Below are positions 1 through 6,837 of a DNA stretch of 64,000 bases, in pieces. Both the position numbers and the translations under genes were made by a program. The notes under the pieces are model-generated. The model saw only the letters and a list, made by a program, of their open reading frames with translations, did not search any database and had not been told where the DNA came from. Each line of letters opens with the position of its first letter. Position 1 is the first letter of the stretch. Origin of the DNA: Aliidongia dinghuensis (GTDB lineage: Bacteria > Pseudomonadota > Alphaproteobacteria > ATCC43930 > CGMCC-115725); assembly GCF_014643535.1 (NCBI RefSeq), contig NZ_BMJQ01000002.1, positions 186,001 through 250,000 of the forward strand. Direction: 5' to 3'.

Positions 1-1066
1 CGCGGATGCCGACCTGGTCGCTAACCCGGACAAGCTCAGCCTGGCCGATGCGGCGGCCGTTCGCGATGATCGCGATCGGTGCGTCGGGCGAGCGCGGCAG
101 GATCAGCACCTCGCCGGGGCCGAGCCGTTCCAGGCGGGCGAGCGGCAGTTCGAGGCGCCCGGCCTCGAAGGTCAGACGGATCGGTAGCGCGTCGAGCTGC
201 TCGACCGGTTCTGCGTCTGCGGCATCGCCCATGGCGGCCTCCTCCTCGCTGGCGGAACGGATGAAAGGGGTGATCAGCCCGAGCCCATCGCCGATCCGGC
301 GCGCGGTTGCCCGAGCGCCGTCGGGCCGCGTCAGCACGACCTCGTCCGGCGCCGGATCGAAGCCCGGCGGCAGGATCACGTCGCGTGGGCCCAGCGTGCG
401 CAACGCGCCGAGCGCCACCCAGCAGCCGCCGATCTCGATCGCCAGCGGCACCGGCAACTGCCGCCAAACGCCGCGCGGCGCCGGCAGCCGGTCGAGGGAC
501 CGGCAAACGAGCGCGGCGGTCTCGGGCGGCAGCGCCAGGCACAGCGTCTCGGTCGCGCCGCCGCGCCCGACGGCGAGGCCGAGCCGGAGTGCTGCGGGCG
601 GGATGGCAGAGGGCGCTGCGACATCGAGAAAGCGGACCGTGAGCCCGGTTGCGCGCTCCAGCGCCTCGATCGGTTCGAGGAACGCCAGCTCGAGCAGCAG
701 GGCAAGGACACGCGCGGCCGTCTTGGAGCGGCTTTGCGCCGTCCGGCCCGGCTCGACGGCTGCGAGCAGTGCGGTCACGAGCGCCGGCGGCAGCGACAGC
801 CAGGCGGGGCTGTCGCCGAGCGCGAGCCGGATGGCGAAGGGCTGTTCGGGGCCTTGGTATTCGCCGAGCGAGCGCCAGATCGTGGGGCTCTCGGACAAGG
901 CCGGCCAGTCGAGTGCGATCGGTTCGATGGGACGGAACAGCCGACCGCGCAGGCCGAGGCCGCGCGGATCGATCGGCCGCCCGAGCGGAACGGGTTGCAG
1001 CCCGGTCGACGGGGCGCCAGGCCGGTTGGTGACGATGCTCGCACGCACGGGCAGCTCGTCAAGCAT
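1..1066 (-). CDS. sctQ: T3SS cytoplasmic sorting-platform (C-ring) protein SctQ, 3' end outside window
   Basis: SctQ forms the cytoplasmic sorting platform under the export gate, with SctK, SctL and SctN. I read it by hand: it opens MLDELPVRASIVTNRPG and stays open for 355 codons to the window edge. The end carries a SpoA/FliN-like domain with LPIRLTFEAGRLELPLARL, a glycine-rich turn (LGPGEVLILPRSPDAP) and NGRRIGQAELVRV, the usual SctQ/FliN signature. The ATG overlaps the end of sctO by 8 nt, so translation is coupled. A strong internal ribosome site (position 232) could give a separate C-terminal product. The last residues and the next genes (expected sctR-U) lie beyond base 1. Identity is confident; the length of the missing tail is unknown but probably short. 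Confidence 0.88.
   Translation of the reverse strand, partial: MLDELPVRASIVTNRPGAPSTGLQPVPLGRPIDPRGLGLRGRLFRPIEPIALDWPALSESPTIWRSLGEYQGPEQPFAIRLALGDSPAWLSLPPALVTALLAAVEPGRTAQSRSKTAARVLALLLELAFLEPIEALERATGLTVRFLDVAAPSAIPPAALRLGLAVGRGGATETLCLALPPETAALVCRSLDRLPAPRGVWRQLPVPLAIEIGGCWVALGALRTLGPRDVILPPGFDPAPDEVVLTRPDGARATARRIGDGLGLITPFIRSASEEEAAMGDAADAEPVEQLDALPIRLTFEAGRLELPLARLERLGPGEVLILPRSPDAPIAIIANGRRIGQAELVRVSDQVGIR
230..248 (-). promoter_or_regulatory. Internal ribosome binding site and ATG inside sctQ (putative SctQ-C start)
   Basis: On the minus strand, GAGGAGGAGG (bases 247-238) sits 5 nt before an in-frame ATG at 232, exactly upstream of the SpoA domain (protein would begin MGDAADAEPVEQLDALPIRL). 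Yersinia YscQ, Salmonella SsaQ and Shigella Spa33 use an internal start to make a short C-terminal subunit. The site here is stronger than that of most genes in the window, so a dual product is inferred. Confidence 0.65.
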
Positions 1067-1547
1067 CGGGCATGCCCCTTGGCTTGGCCCGCGCCGCGTC
1101 TTCGAGCTCGAACTCGGCGAGCAGCTCGTGCCGCGCCTCATCGGCCTGCTGCAGCTGACGCCGCTGGTCACATGCCCAGTCGAGCGCGTCGGCCGTGCGC
1201 CGGTAGGCTCGGCGCGATGCGGCCACCTTGTCCTCCGCCACGGCCACGTCCTGTTGGCGCCGGTCGAGCTCCACCCGGCGCTCCGCCGTACGGCGCGCGT
1301 CTTCAGCCATCCGCTCGATCGCATGGTGCAGGCGCTCGACCGAGATTGTGCCTTCCGTGAGGGCGCGGCGTTGCCGCTCGTCACGCTGTCGCTGCCGCTC
1401 GGCAGCTTCCTCGAACCGTCGCGTGGCATCCGCCGCTGCGTCCATGGCGGTCGAGGCATCCGCGTGATCTCGGGCGAGCGCCGCCTCGGCCCGCCGGGCG
1501 CGCAGATCGCGGCAGCGGACAAGCTGGATCCAGTCGCGCGCGTTCAT
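1059..1547 (-). CDS. sctO: T3SS stalk protein SctO (YscO/FliJ-like)
   Basis: SctO/YscO is the coiled-coil stalk that links the SctN ATPase hexamer to the export gate. The 162-residue product is almost entirely charged alpha helix, with long Arg/Glu/Gln/Ala stretches (for example ERQRQRDERQRRALTEG and VELDRRQQDVAVAEDKVAAS). It has no signal peptide or membrane span, and its length is normal for the family. It starts within the last codons of sctN (4-nt overlap) and overlaps sctQ by 8 nt. The assignment rests on coiled-coil character and on its invariant position between sctN and sctQ, because SctO sequences diverge strongly. Confidence 0.8.
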   Translation of the reverse strand: MNARDWIQLVRCRDLRARRAEAALARDHADASTAMDAAADATRRFEEAAERQRQRDERQRRALTEGTISVERLHHAIERMAEDARRTAERRVELDRRQQDVAVAEDKVAASRRAYRRTADALDWACDQRRQLQQADEARHELLAEFELEDAARAKPRGMPDA

Positions 1548-2851
1548 TTGAGGACCTCGCCCGTGAGGATCTCACCAAGCGCCGCCTCGAGCGCCGGCCA
1601 ATCGGTCGTCTCCTCGGGCCGCTGGCGCAAGAAGCGGTCGATCGCCGGCTTGCGGGCGATTGCCTCGTCGGCGAGCGCGTCGCTGCCGTGCCGGTATTCG
1701 CCGATGCGCAGGATGAGCTCGATTTCCGCATGCCGGTCGATGAGCATGCGCAGGCGGCCTGCCTGCCGGTGATGCGCCGGTGCTGCGACGGCATGGGCGA
1801 GCCGGCTCCGGCTGCGCAGGATATCGATTGCCGGAAAATGATCGGCCTGGGCGAGCGCGTTCGACAGCACGATATGGCCGTCGAGGATCGCCCGCGTCTC
1901 CTCGGCGATCGGGTCGTTCGTGCCGTCGCCTTCGACCAGCACGGTGTAGAAGGCGGTGATCGAGCCGGCAGCACCCGGCCCCGCGCGCTCTAGCAGGTTC
2001 GGCAGGGCGGCGAACACCGACGGCGTGAAGCCGCGCCGCGCCGGCGGCTCGCCCGCGGCGAGGCCGATCTCGCGCAGCGCGCGGGCGTAGCGCGTCAGGC
2101 TGTCGACGACGAGCAGGACGCGCCGGCCTTCGTCGCGGAAATATTCGGCGATCGCGGTCGCCACACCGGCGGCCTTGGTCCGCTCCGCGGCCGGGCGATC
2201 GGCGGTTGCCGCGACCACCACGGTCTGCCGCCGGCGCTCGCCGAGGCGGCTGTCGACGAATTCCCGGACCTCGCGTCCGCGTTCGCCCAGGAGCGCCATG
2301 ACGATCACGTCGACCGCGGCGCCGCGCACGATCTGGGCCAGCAGCGAGGATTTGCCGGTGCCGGGCTCGCCGTAGATGCCGAAGCGCTGGCCTTCGGCGC
2401 AGGTCAGCAGCCCGTCGATCGCGCGGATGCCGAGCGGCATGATCTGGTCGACCGGCCGCCGCGCGAGCGGCGAGGGCGCTGCCCCGTCGATCGGACAGGC
2501 GCGATCGGCCGGGTGGGGGGCGATCTCGGCGCCGTCAATCGGCCGGCCGAGGCCGTCGAGCACGCGTCCCAGCAGGTTCGGGCCGGCCTCGATCGCGAGG
2601 CTCGCGCCGGTCGGCACGACCTCTGTCCGGGTCGAGAGGCCGGCGACCGGCCCGAGCGGCGTCAGGATCGCCTTGCCGTCGGCGATGCCGACCACCTCGG
2701 CCTGGCCGATCACCTCGGCATGCGGGTTGCGGAGCGTGCAGACTTCGCCGACGCGGACGTCCGCCAGCGTCGCCTCGATCGTCGTGCCGACCGCCCGGGC
2801 GACACGGCCCAGCAGCGGCCGGGGCTCGAGATGGCGGACCGCCTCGCTCAT
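1544..2851 (-). CDS. sctN: T3SS ATPase SctN
   Basis: This hexameric ATPase unfolds and strips chaperones from substrates at the base of the injectisome. The 435 residues are typical of the family. An N-terminal beta-barrel (GEVCTLRNPHAEVIGQAEVVG) is followed by an F1-type ATPase core with Walker A GEPGTGKSSLL near residue 165 and Walker B RRVLLVVDSLTRYA near residue 250. ALPNLLERAG and GSITAFYTVLVEGDG are the T3SS/flagellar ATPase signatures. The Walker A context GIYGEPGTGKS differs from the common GIFAGSGVGKS but keeps every catalytic position. The gene overlaps sctL and sctO by 4 nt each, consistent with the cytoplasmic ATPase complex being made from one message. Confidence 0.96.
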   Translation of the reverse strand: MSEAVRHLEPRPLLGRVARAVGTTIEATLADVRVGEVCTLRNPHAEVIGQAEVVGIADGKAILTPLGPVAGLSTRTEVVPTGASLAIEAGPNLLGRVLDGLGRPIDGAEIAPHPADRACPIDGAAPSPLARRPVDQIMPLGIRAIDGLLTCAEGQRFGIYGEPGTGKSSLLAQIVRGAAVDVIVMALLGERGREVREFVDSRLGERRRQTVVVAATADRPAAERTKAAGVATAIAEYFRDEGRRVLLVVDSLTRYARALREIGLAAGEPPARRGFTPSVFAALPNLLERAGPGAAGSITAFYTVLVEGDGTNDPIAEETRAILDGHIVLSNALAQADHFPAIDILRSRSRLAHAVAAPAHHRQAGRLRMLIDRHAEIELILRIGEYRHGSDALADEAIARKPAIDRFLRQRPEETTDWPALEAALGEILTGEVLK

Positions 2852-3456
2852 GGACGCGCCTCTTCGCGATACCAGCGGCGGATGCCGGTTCGGAGCGCCG
2901 CCAGCTGCGCCTCGATGCGCAGATCCAAGATGCCGCGCCGCGTCGCAAGCGTGCAGTCGCGCGGGCCGGCCAGCGCATCGGCGGCGACGGCGACCGATCC
3001 CGTCGGCAATTCCGCGAGCTGCTCCTGCAGGTGCCGGCGCAGCGCCTCCAGATGGCGCGGGGCGGTATGGAGCACGACGTCATCGCCGGTGCGGAGCTGG
3101 GCCAGCGCCTGCGCCGCGGCGCGCAGCACCGTGTCCCGATCGTCGAACCGGCCCAGCACCTGCTCCGCCAGATCGACCGCCAGCAGCACCAGATCCTGCT
3201 CGAGTGTCGCGAGCGTGGTGACGACGGCGGCACCGGTCTCCTCGAGCAGGCGGACGGCCGCCTCGATGCCGGCCCGGCGACCGTCCTCGAGCGCGGTGCG
3301 GCGCGCCTCCTCGCTGGTCCGGCGCGTGTCGTCCCGATAGCGCTCCGCGTCACGTTGCGCCTGCTCGAGAAAGCGGTAGCCGTCCTGCCAGGCCTCGGCC
3401 TCGGCGGCGCGCACGATCCGCGCCAGGCGCAGCGGCGGGCTGTCGACGTCGGTCAT
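2848..3456 (-). CDS. sctL: T3SS ATPase stator SctL (YscL/HrpE/NolV-like)
   Basis: SctL dimers tether SctN to the sorting platform and correspond to flagellar FliH. I start the gene at ATG 3456 (MTDVDSPPLRL), which overlaps the sctK stop as ATGA. A longer upstream open frame is Arg/Pro-rich and only mirrors sctK. The 202-residue product has an N-terminal helical region rich in Ala/Arg/Glu (AEAEAWQDGYRFLEQAQRDA) and then the family segment LLAVDLAEQVLGRFDDRDTV. The C-terminal part contains LATRRGILDLRIEAQLAALR, matching the conserved FliH/SctL tail. It is flanked by sctK and sctN, each with 4-nt overlaps. Confidence 0.9.
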   Translation of the reverse strand: MTDVDSPPLRLARIVRAAEAEAWQDGYRFLEQAQRDAERYRDDTRRTSEEARRTALEDGRRAGIEAAVRLLEETGAAVVTTLATLEQDLVLLAVDLAEQVLGRFDDRDTVLRAAAQALAQLRTGDDVVLHTAPRHLEALRRHLQEQLAELPTGSVAVAADALAGPRDCTLATRRGILDLRIEAQLAALRTGIRRWYREEARP

Positions 3457-4103
3457 CGGACGGCTCCGGCATCGGACGGCTCCGGCCGCCAGGCCTCGGC
3501 CAGATAGGCGAGCATGGCTGCGGGCGGCGCCTCGCCGGGGCCACCTGAGGGCGACACGCCCCCAGGCAACGTGCCCTCTGGCAGCATCAGGGCGACGCGC
3601 CGGGCGACCGGCCGGGGCAGGCGCCGGAGCCAGCCGAGGAACAACCGCGTGCCGGCCTCGACAATGGCGAGCGGCAAGGCTTCCTCGTTCTCGGTATCTG
3701 CGGCAAAGCCGAAATCCGGTGCATGGAGTGCCAGGCGATAGAGATCGTCGCCAACCGCGGCGACGAGCCGGGCGCGCGCCTGGCCCAGGATGATCCGCCG
3801 GATCGCGTCCGCGTGGCAGAGGCATCCGATGGCGAGCGGCAGCCGGTCGACCTGCGCGGGCGGCAGCAGCGCGATGCGGAGATCGCCCGCACCGGCCGCA
3901 TCGGCGCGGCAGGTGCCCAGATCCTCGATCAGCAGGCCCGACAGGCGCTTGGCGAAGCGCGGTGCCGCGGCGAGGCGCTCGGTCGCGGCCGGCCCGATGC
4001 CGAGCATCGCCGCCAGCCGCTCCGGCCCGACATAGTCGATCGGCCGATCGGCGAAGCGCGCGAAATCCCTAGCGAAATCCTCCGGCACGATCGCGGCCAT
4101 CAT
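3453..4103 (-). CDS. sctK: T3SS sorting-platform protein SctK (NolU-like)
   Basis: SctK links the inner-membrane ring to SctQ in the cytoplasmic sorting platform. The 216-residue soluble protein has no signal or membrane segment. It contains motifs common to the YscK/HrpD/NolU group, including RFAKRLSGLLIEDLGT and a region around LPLAIGCLCHADAIRRIILG. The family is poorly conserved, so the call also relies on its place between sctJ and sctL, which matches the rhizobial order rhcJ-nolU-nolV-rhcN. It begins within the sctJ stop (ATG at 4103; a second in-frame ATG at 4100). Confidence 0.85.
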   Translation of the reverse strand: MMAAIVPEDFARDFARFADRPIDYVGPERLAAMLGIGPAATERLAAAPRFAKRLSGLLIEDLGTCRADAAGAGDLRIALLPPAQVDRLPLAIGCLCHADAIRRIILGQARARLVAAVGDDLYRLALHAPDFGFAADTENEEALPLAIVEAGTRLFLGWLRRLPRPVARRVALMLPEGTLPGGVSPSGGPGEAPPAAMLAYLAEAWRPEPSDAGAVR

Positions 4104-4909
4104 GCGGCGTCCTGTTCCGGACGCGACGGGCGCGGCCGATGGCTGTAGGCCCAGCCGGCGAGACCGCCGAGCGCGGCCAGCGCCGCGAGGATCGCGAGCC
4201 AGCGCAGGATGCCGGACGACATGTCGAAGGCCCCGCTGCCGGCCCAGTTGGCGGCCTGTGCGTCGCCCGTCGCCGATGCAGCGGGCGAGAAGCCGTTCGC
4301 CGCGGCCGGCACCAGCACCACGCTCACGTGGTCGTAGCTCAGGCCGGGCACGCTGTCGGCGACGAGCGTCTTGATCTGCGGCACCAGCGGATCGATTGGC
4401 GCCGACTGGACATAGCGGATGAAGACCGAGGCGGAGGGCGGTGCGGCGGTCGCGCGCAAATTGTCGCTCTCCGGCAGGGCCACCTGCACACGCGCCGAGA
4501 GCACGCCGTCGATCTCGGATACCGTGTGCGACAGTTCCTGGCTCGTGGCATAGAGCAGCCGCGCGCGTTCCGCGACCGGCGACACGACCAGCCCGTCGCC
4601 CGGGAAGATGTCGGCCGGCGACGCGAATTTCTGTTTCGGATAGCCGTGCGCCGCCAGGATCTCGACCGCTGCCGCGAAGCGGCTCTTGTCGACGGAGATG
4701 GTCAGCGTGCGCTCCTTGGCGTCGGTCGCGCGATCGGCCGAGATGCCGGCGTCGAGCAGGATTGCCAGCATCCGGTTCGCCTCGCCCTCGCTCAGGTGGC
4801 TGTAGAGCTCGGTCTTGCAGCCGGCGAGCAGCAGCAGGGTGCCGAGGAGGAGCGCCAGGCGTCCAGCGCCGCCTTTCCGGGCGCTGCTCTTCCGTCCATC
4901 CGTCGCCAT
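4100..4909 (-). CDS. sctJ: T3SS inner-membrane ring lipoprotein SctJ
   Basis: SctJ (YscJ/PrgK/RhcJ) forms the periplasmic inner-membrane ring with SctD. A lipoprotein signal ends in LLAGC (Cys at about 31), followed by the family start KTELYSHLSEGEANRMLAIL. The ring-building motifs (HGYPKQKFASPADIFPGDG and ELSHTVSEIDGVLSARVQVA) are well preserved, and a C-terminal transmembrane helix near residues 235-255 (LRWLAILAALAALGGLAGWA) is present as in most non-Chlamydia homologues. Its 269 residues are normal. The ATG has GGGAGG upstream, and the gene follows sctI after a 19-nt gap. Confidence 0.97.
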   Translation of the reverse strand: MATDGRKSSARKGGAGRLALLLGTLLLLAGCKTELYSHLSEGEANRMLAILLDAGISADRATDAKERTLTISVDKSRFAAAVEILAAHGYPKQKFASPADIFPGDGLVVSPVAERARLLYATSQELSHTVSEIDGVLSARVQVALPESDNLRATAAPPSASVFIRYVQSAPIDPLVPQIKTLVADSVPGLSYDHVSVVLVPAAANGFSPAASATGDAQAANWAGSGAFDMSSGILRWLAILAALAALGGLAGWAYSHRPRPSRPEQDAA

Positions 4910-4928
4910 CGCCGCCTCCCTCCGATCG

Positions 4929-5309
4929 CTATTGCGCCTGCACGAGCGACTTGACCGAGCCGCTCAGGAGCGAGCCGGCGCGGCCGAAGCACGCGGTCTC
5001 GATCGCGCAGTCGAACGCGGTCGCGATCATCCGTTCGTGACTCTTCGGATCGTCGGCGCGCATTGCCCGGTCGAGAGCTGCCCGTTGCCGCTCTATGCGA
5101 TCGATCTGCGCGAATAGCACGTCGCCGAACGGTGGCTGCTGAACCGCCGTTGCCTGCGTTTGGGTGGCCTGCATTTGGGGGGTCTGGACCGAGGTCCCTT
5201 GAGCCTGGAGCACCCGTTGCTGCGCCAGCGCGTGATCGAACTCGGCGCCGGTCTGGGCCCGGATGCTGATCTCGGCGGTGGGCGCCGCCGCAATGGGGGT
5301 GCCGCTCAC
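4929..5309 (-). CDS. sctI: Probable T3SS inner rod protein SctI (NopB position)
   Basis: SctI (YscI/PrgJ/HrpB) is the adaptor between export gate and needle and is itself secreted. The 126-residue product lacks a signal peptide. It has a Gln/Thr-rich middle (QTPQMQATQTQATAVQ) and a helical C-terminus ending GSLLSGSVKSLVQAQ, which is the region that polymerises in the family. It lies directly upstream of sctJ, the position of nopB/sctI in rhizobial systems. The start is GTG at 5309, overlapping the stop of the preceding 77-codon gene. The sequence alone is weak evidence; context carries the assignment. Confidence 0.7.
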   Translation of the reverse strand: MSGTPIAAAPTAEISIRAQTGAEFDHALAQQRVLQAQGTSVQTPQMQATQTQATAVQQPPFGDVLFAQIDRIERQRAALDRAMRADDPKSHERMIATAFDCAIETACFGRAGSLLSGSVKSLVQAQ

Positions 5310-5539
5310 AGGTCGCCGCCCGAAAAGGCATCGCCCAGGATGTCGTTGAGCTGGTTCAGCATCAGCGGCTCCATCACGGCGGCGAAGTCCGTCACGAACA
5401 TGCTCATCAGGCCGGGATCGATCGGCGTCTGCGCCGCGGCCTGGCTGGTGCGGGCATGATCGAGCGCCGTGTGGAAATCCTGGGTGGTCGTGGGCGTGGT
5501 GGTATTAACGCTGGTCGGGCCGACAGTCGGCGTGATCAT
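5306..5539 (-). CDS. Small T3SS-operon protein of unknown function
   Basis: This 77-residue protein sits between the sctC1 half and sctI, overlaps sctI by 4 nt and has a good ribosome site (AAGGA), so it is very likely expressed. It has a Thr/Pro-rich N-terminus (MITPTVGPTSVNTTTPTTTQ), typical of T3SS-exported proteins. A hydrophobic helical C-terminal half follows (DPGLMSMFVTDFAAVMEPLM and LNQLNDILGDAF). I do not recognise the family. Size and two-part layout would fit a needle-, rod- or chaperone-like accessory subunit, but no diagnostic motif is present. Confidence 0.6.
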   Translation of the reverse strand: MITPTVGPTSVNTTTPTTTQDFHTALDHARTSQAAAQTPIDPGLMSMFVTDFAAVMEPLMLNQLNDILGDAFSGGDL

Positions 5540-5575
5540 GGCTTGTTCCTTCTCATTGTGCCCGGGAGGCTTCGT

Positions 5576-6175
5576 TCACGAGGCAGTGCCGCCACGAATG
5601 ACGCGCACCTCGGGCGGATGTTCGGCGGCAAGGGCGGTGATCGTCTGCTCGACGAAATCGACATAGTCGGGTGGGCCGCTCACCGTGACGAGCCGCGCTG
5701 CCTCGCTCGCGTGGAGTGTCAACCGCAGGTCGCTGGTGCCGAGCTGTGAGAGCGCCTGCTGCAGGCGCGATGCGGCGACGCCGTTCAGCGCCAGGATCTT
5801 GGAGCCGATCTCGCCGGCGGTGGCGATATGGAGGGCGGCACCGTCCAGGTACCAGACGAGGTCATACTTGGCGGCGAGCGCGTCGAGGAACGCGCCGGCC
5901 GTCCCGGCCGCCGCCATGTTGCGGACGCGGCCGCGCACCGCGTCGCTCATCTCGACGGCCAGCCCCAGGTTGCGGCCGAATTCGCTCAGGGTCTGACGCA
6001 GGTCCTGGTCGACCACGGCGTAATTGAAGGGAGCAGCTTGCCAGGCCGCGGCCGGGTCGGCCGCGGCTGCCGCCGCGAGGGCGAGGCCCAGGAAGCCAAC
6101 GCCCAGGCCGAGGCTCACGGCCTTGAGCCGCCAGCCGCGCTTCCAGGACCTTTCCGCCAGCGTGAAGGGATCCAT
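5576..6175 (-). CDS. N-terminal (N0/N1) half of a split T3SS secretin, SctC1/RhcC1-like
   Basis: In rhizobial T3SS the secretin is divided into a short N-domain protein (RhcC1/NolW) and a separate pore protein (RhcC2). This 199-residue product fits RhcC1. A signal/membrane segment lies near residues 18-38, followed by an N0-type domain (APFNYAVVDQDLRQTLSEFG, NLGLAVEMSDAVRGRV, DALAAKYDLVWYLDGAALHI) and an N1-like domain (LRLTLHASEAARLVTVSGPPDYVD). There is no pore-forming secretin domain. I chose ATG 6175, placed 6 nt after AGGAGG; an in-frame GTG at 6181 is too close to the ribosome site. It is the first gene of the leftward operon. The pore partner is encoded at 9783-11144. Confidence 0.82.
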   Translation of the reverse strand: MDPFTLAERSWKRGWRLKAVSLGLGVGFLGLALAAAAAADPAAAWQAAPFNYAVVDQDLRQTLSEFGRNLGLAVEMSDAVRGRVRNMAAAGTAGAFLDALAAKYDLVWYLDGAALHIATAGEIGSKILALNGVAASRLQQALSQLGTSDLRLTLHASEAARLVTVSGPPDYVDFVEQTITALAAEHPPEVRVIRGGTAS

Positions 6176-6374
6176 CGCCACCCTCCTTGAGCCGGAGCGC
6201 GCATTCCGCGCCCGAGTTGCAGAAGGATGTGGTTCTGATTTGAACGTATCAAATAAAAACTATTTATACGCCATAACGAAACTTAAAAATGACTTCATGA
6301 TCTCTCCAAAAAATTAATTTTCCGTTATTGATTGATTTTATGGCCTCGGTCTTTGTGTTGACCGGTTGGAACGT
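6176..6374. promoter_or_regulatory. AT-rich divergent T3SS control region
   Basis: About 200 bases separate the two divergent T3SS operons. Bases 6235-6345 are sharply AT-rich in otherwise very GC-rich DNA. The stretch contains a perfect dyad ATTTGA-N5-TCAAAT (6238-6254) whose centre includes GAACGTAT; the same octamer recurs at 6369-6376 over the first rightward start codon. I could not find a convincing tts box, PIP box or HrpL-type hrp box. The dyad is the best operator candidate. Confidence 0.45.
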
Positions 6375-6506
6375 ATGCTGATCATGGGGGTGTCGGAAAA
6401 CGAGATTACTCGTCTTTTCCTGGCGGTCGATGAGGCCACAGCGGCCGAACCGATCGTCAAAACGATCACCAGTCGAAGCCCTACGATGGGAGTGGATGAA
6501 AGATGA
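6375..6506 (+). CDS. 43-residue T3SS leader-gene product, unknown (NopC position)
   Basis: This short gene reads MLIMGVSENEITRLFLAVDE then about 23 more residues, ending GVDER. Its TGA overlaps the next ATG as ATGA, and that coupling is the main reason to believe it is real. It is the first gene of the rightward operon, where rhizobial systems carry nopC ahead of nopA. No family is recognised. The ribosome site (GGTTGGA) is modest, and an alternative ATG lies 9 nt inside. Confidence 0.5.
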   Translation: MLIMGVSENEITRLFLAVDEATAAEPIVKTITSRSPTMGVDER

Positions 6507-6667
6507 CCCAAGTGTCCCCGACCAGCTCCAACAGCAACCAGGACGCCATCAACGAGATGACGGAAGCCTTCAACCAAGCGATCAAGGAGTCGGCCAAGAT
6601 CACCGCGATCACGACCACGAAGAAGGTCGAGCTCGACGCCGCCTCGCAGCGGCCGCAGCAGGGCTGA
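6503..6667 (+). CDS. 54-residue candidate T3SS needle/pilus subunit (SctF/NopA position)
   Basis: The product starts MTQVSPTSSNSNQDAINEM, continues TEAFNQAIKESAKITAI and ends RPQQG. It has a Ser/Thr/Asn-rich unstructured N-terminus, no Cys, no signal peptide and one amphipathic helix, as in small T3SS needle and Hrp/Nop pilus subunits. It is translationally coupled to the 43-codon gene and followed by repeats and a stable hairpin before sctD, an arrangement suited to making much more of this protein than of SctD. In rhizobia the equivalent slot upstream of the sctD and sctV homologues is nopA. The family assignment is inference from position and composition. Confidence 0.55.
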   Translation: MTQVSPTSSNSNQDAINEMTEAFNQAIKESAKITAITTTKKVELDAASQRPQQG

Positions 6668-6672
6668 TCCGC

Positions 6673-6734
6673 GGGCGGTTAATCCCTGGGCGGTTGATCC
6701 CCGGGGGGTTGAACCAAAAGGGGGTTGATCCAGA
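6673..6734 (+). repeat. Four imperfect 15-bp tandem repeats (GGGCGGTTGATCC type)
   Basis: Units start at about 6673, 6688, 6703 and 6720: GGGCGGTTAATCCCT, GGGCGGTTGATCCCC, a variant ending GAACC, and GGGGGTTGATCCAGA. They lie between the stop of the 54-codon gene and the hairpin at 6735. They encode nothing and look like slippage-derived intergenic repeats or a protein-binding array. Confidence 0.7.
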
Positions 6735-6767
6735 GGGCAGGCAGGATCGCGGCTCTCCTGCCTGCCC
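6735..6767 (+). terminator. Perfect 12-bp hairpin between needle candidate and sctD
   Basis: GGGCAGGCAGGA (6735-6746) pairs exactly with TCCTGCCTGCCC (6756-6767) across a 9-nt loop. No T-run follows, so full intrinsic termination is unlikely. A partial terminator or a 3' stabilising stem protecting the small upstream mRNA fits better. Confidence 0.7.
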
Positions 6768-6837
6768 GATCATCTGCCGTCATCGGCGACGGCGTCGCCG
6801 CCGAGCGACGAGCTGCGGCATGAGGAGGCCTTGAGCC

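Noticed and set aside
6-1772. Long plus-strand open frame of 588 codons across sctQ-sctO-sctN
   Set aside because: Arg/Ser/Pro-rich product with no ribosome site, antisense to three clear T3SS genes; an effect of GC-rich codon bias.
6176-6374. tts box, PIP box or HrpL-dependent hrp box in the divergent T3SS region
   Set aside because: No stretch matches the known consensus sequences well enough; partial matches such as GGAAC without its partner are expected by chance.
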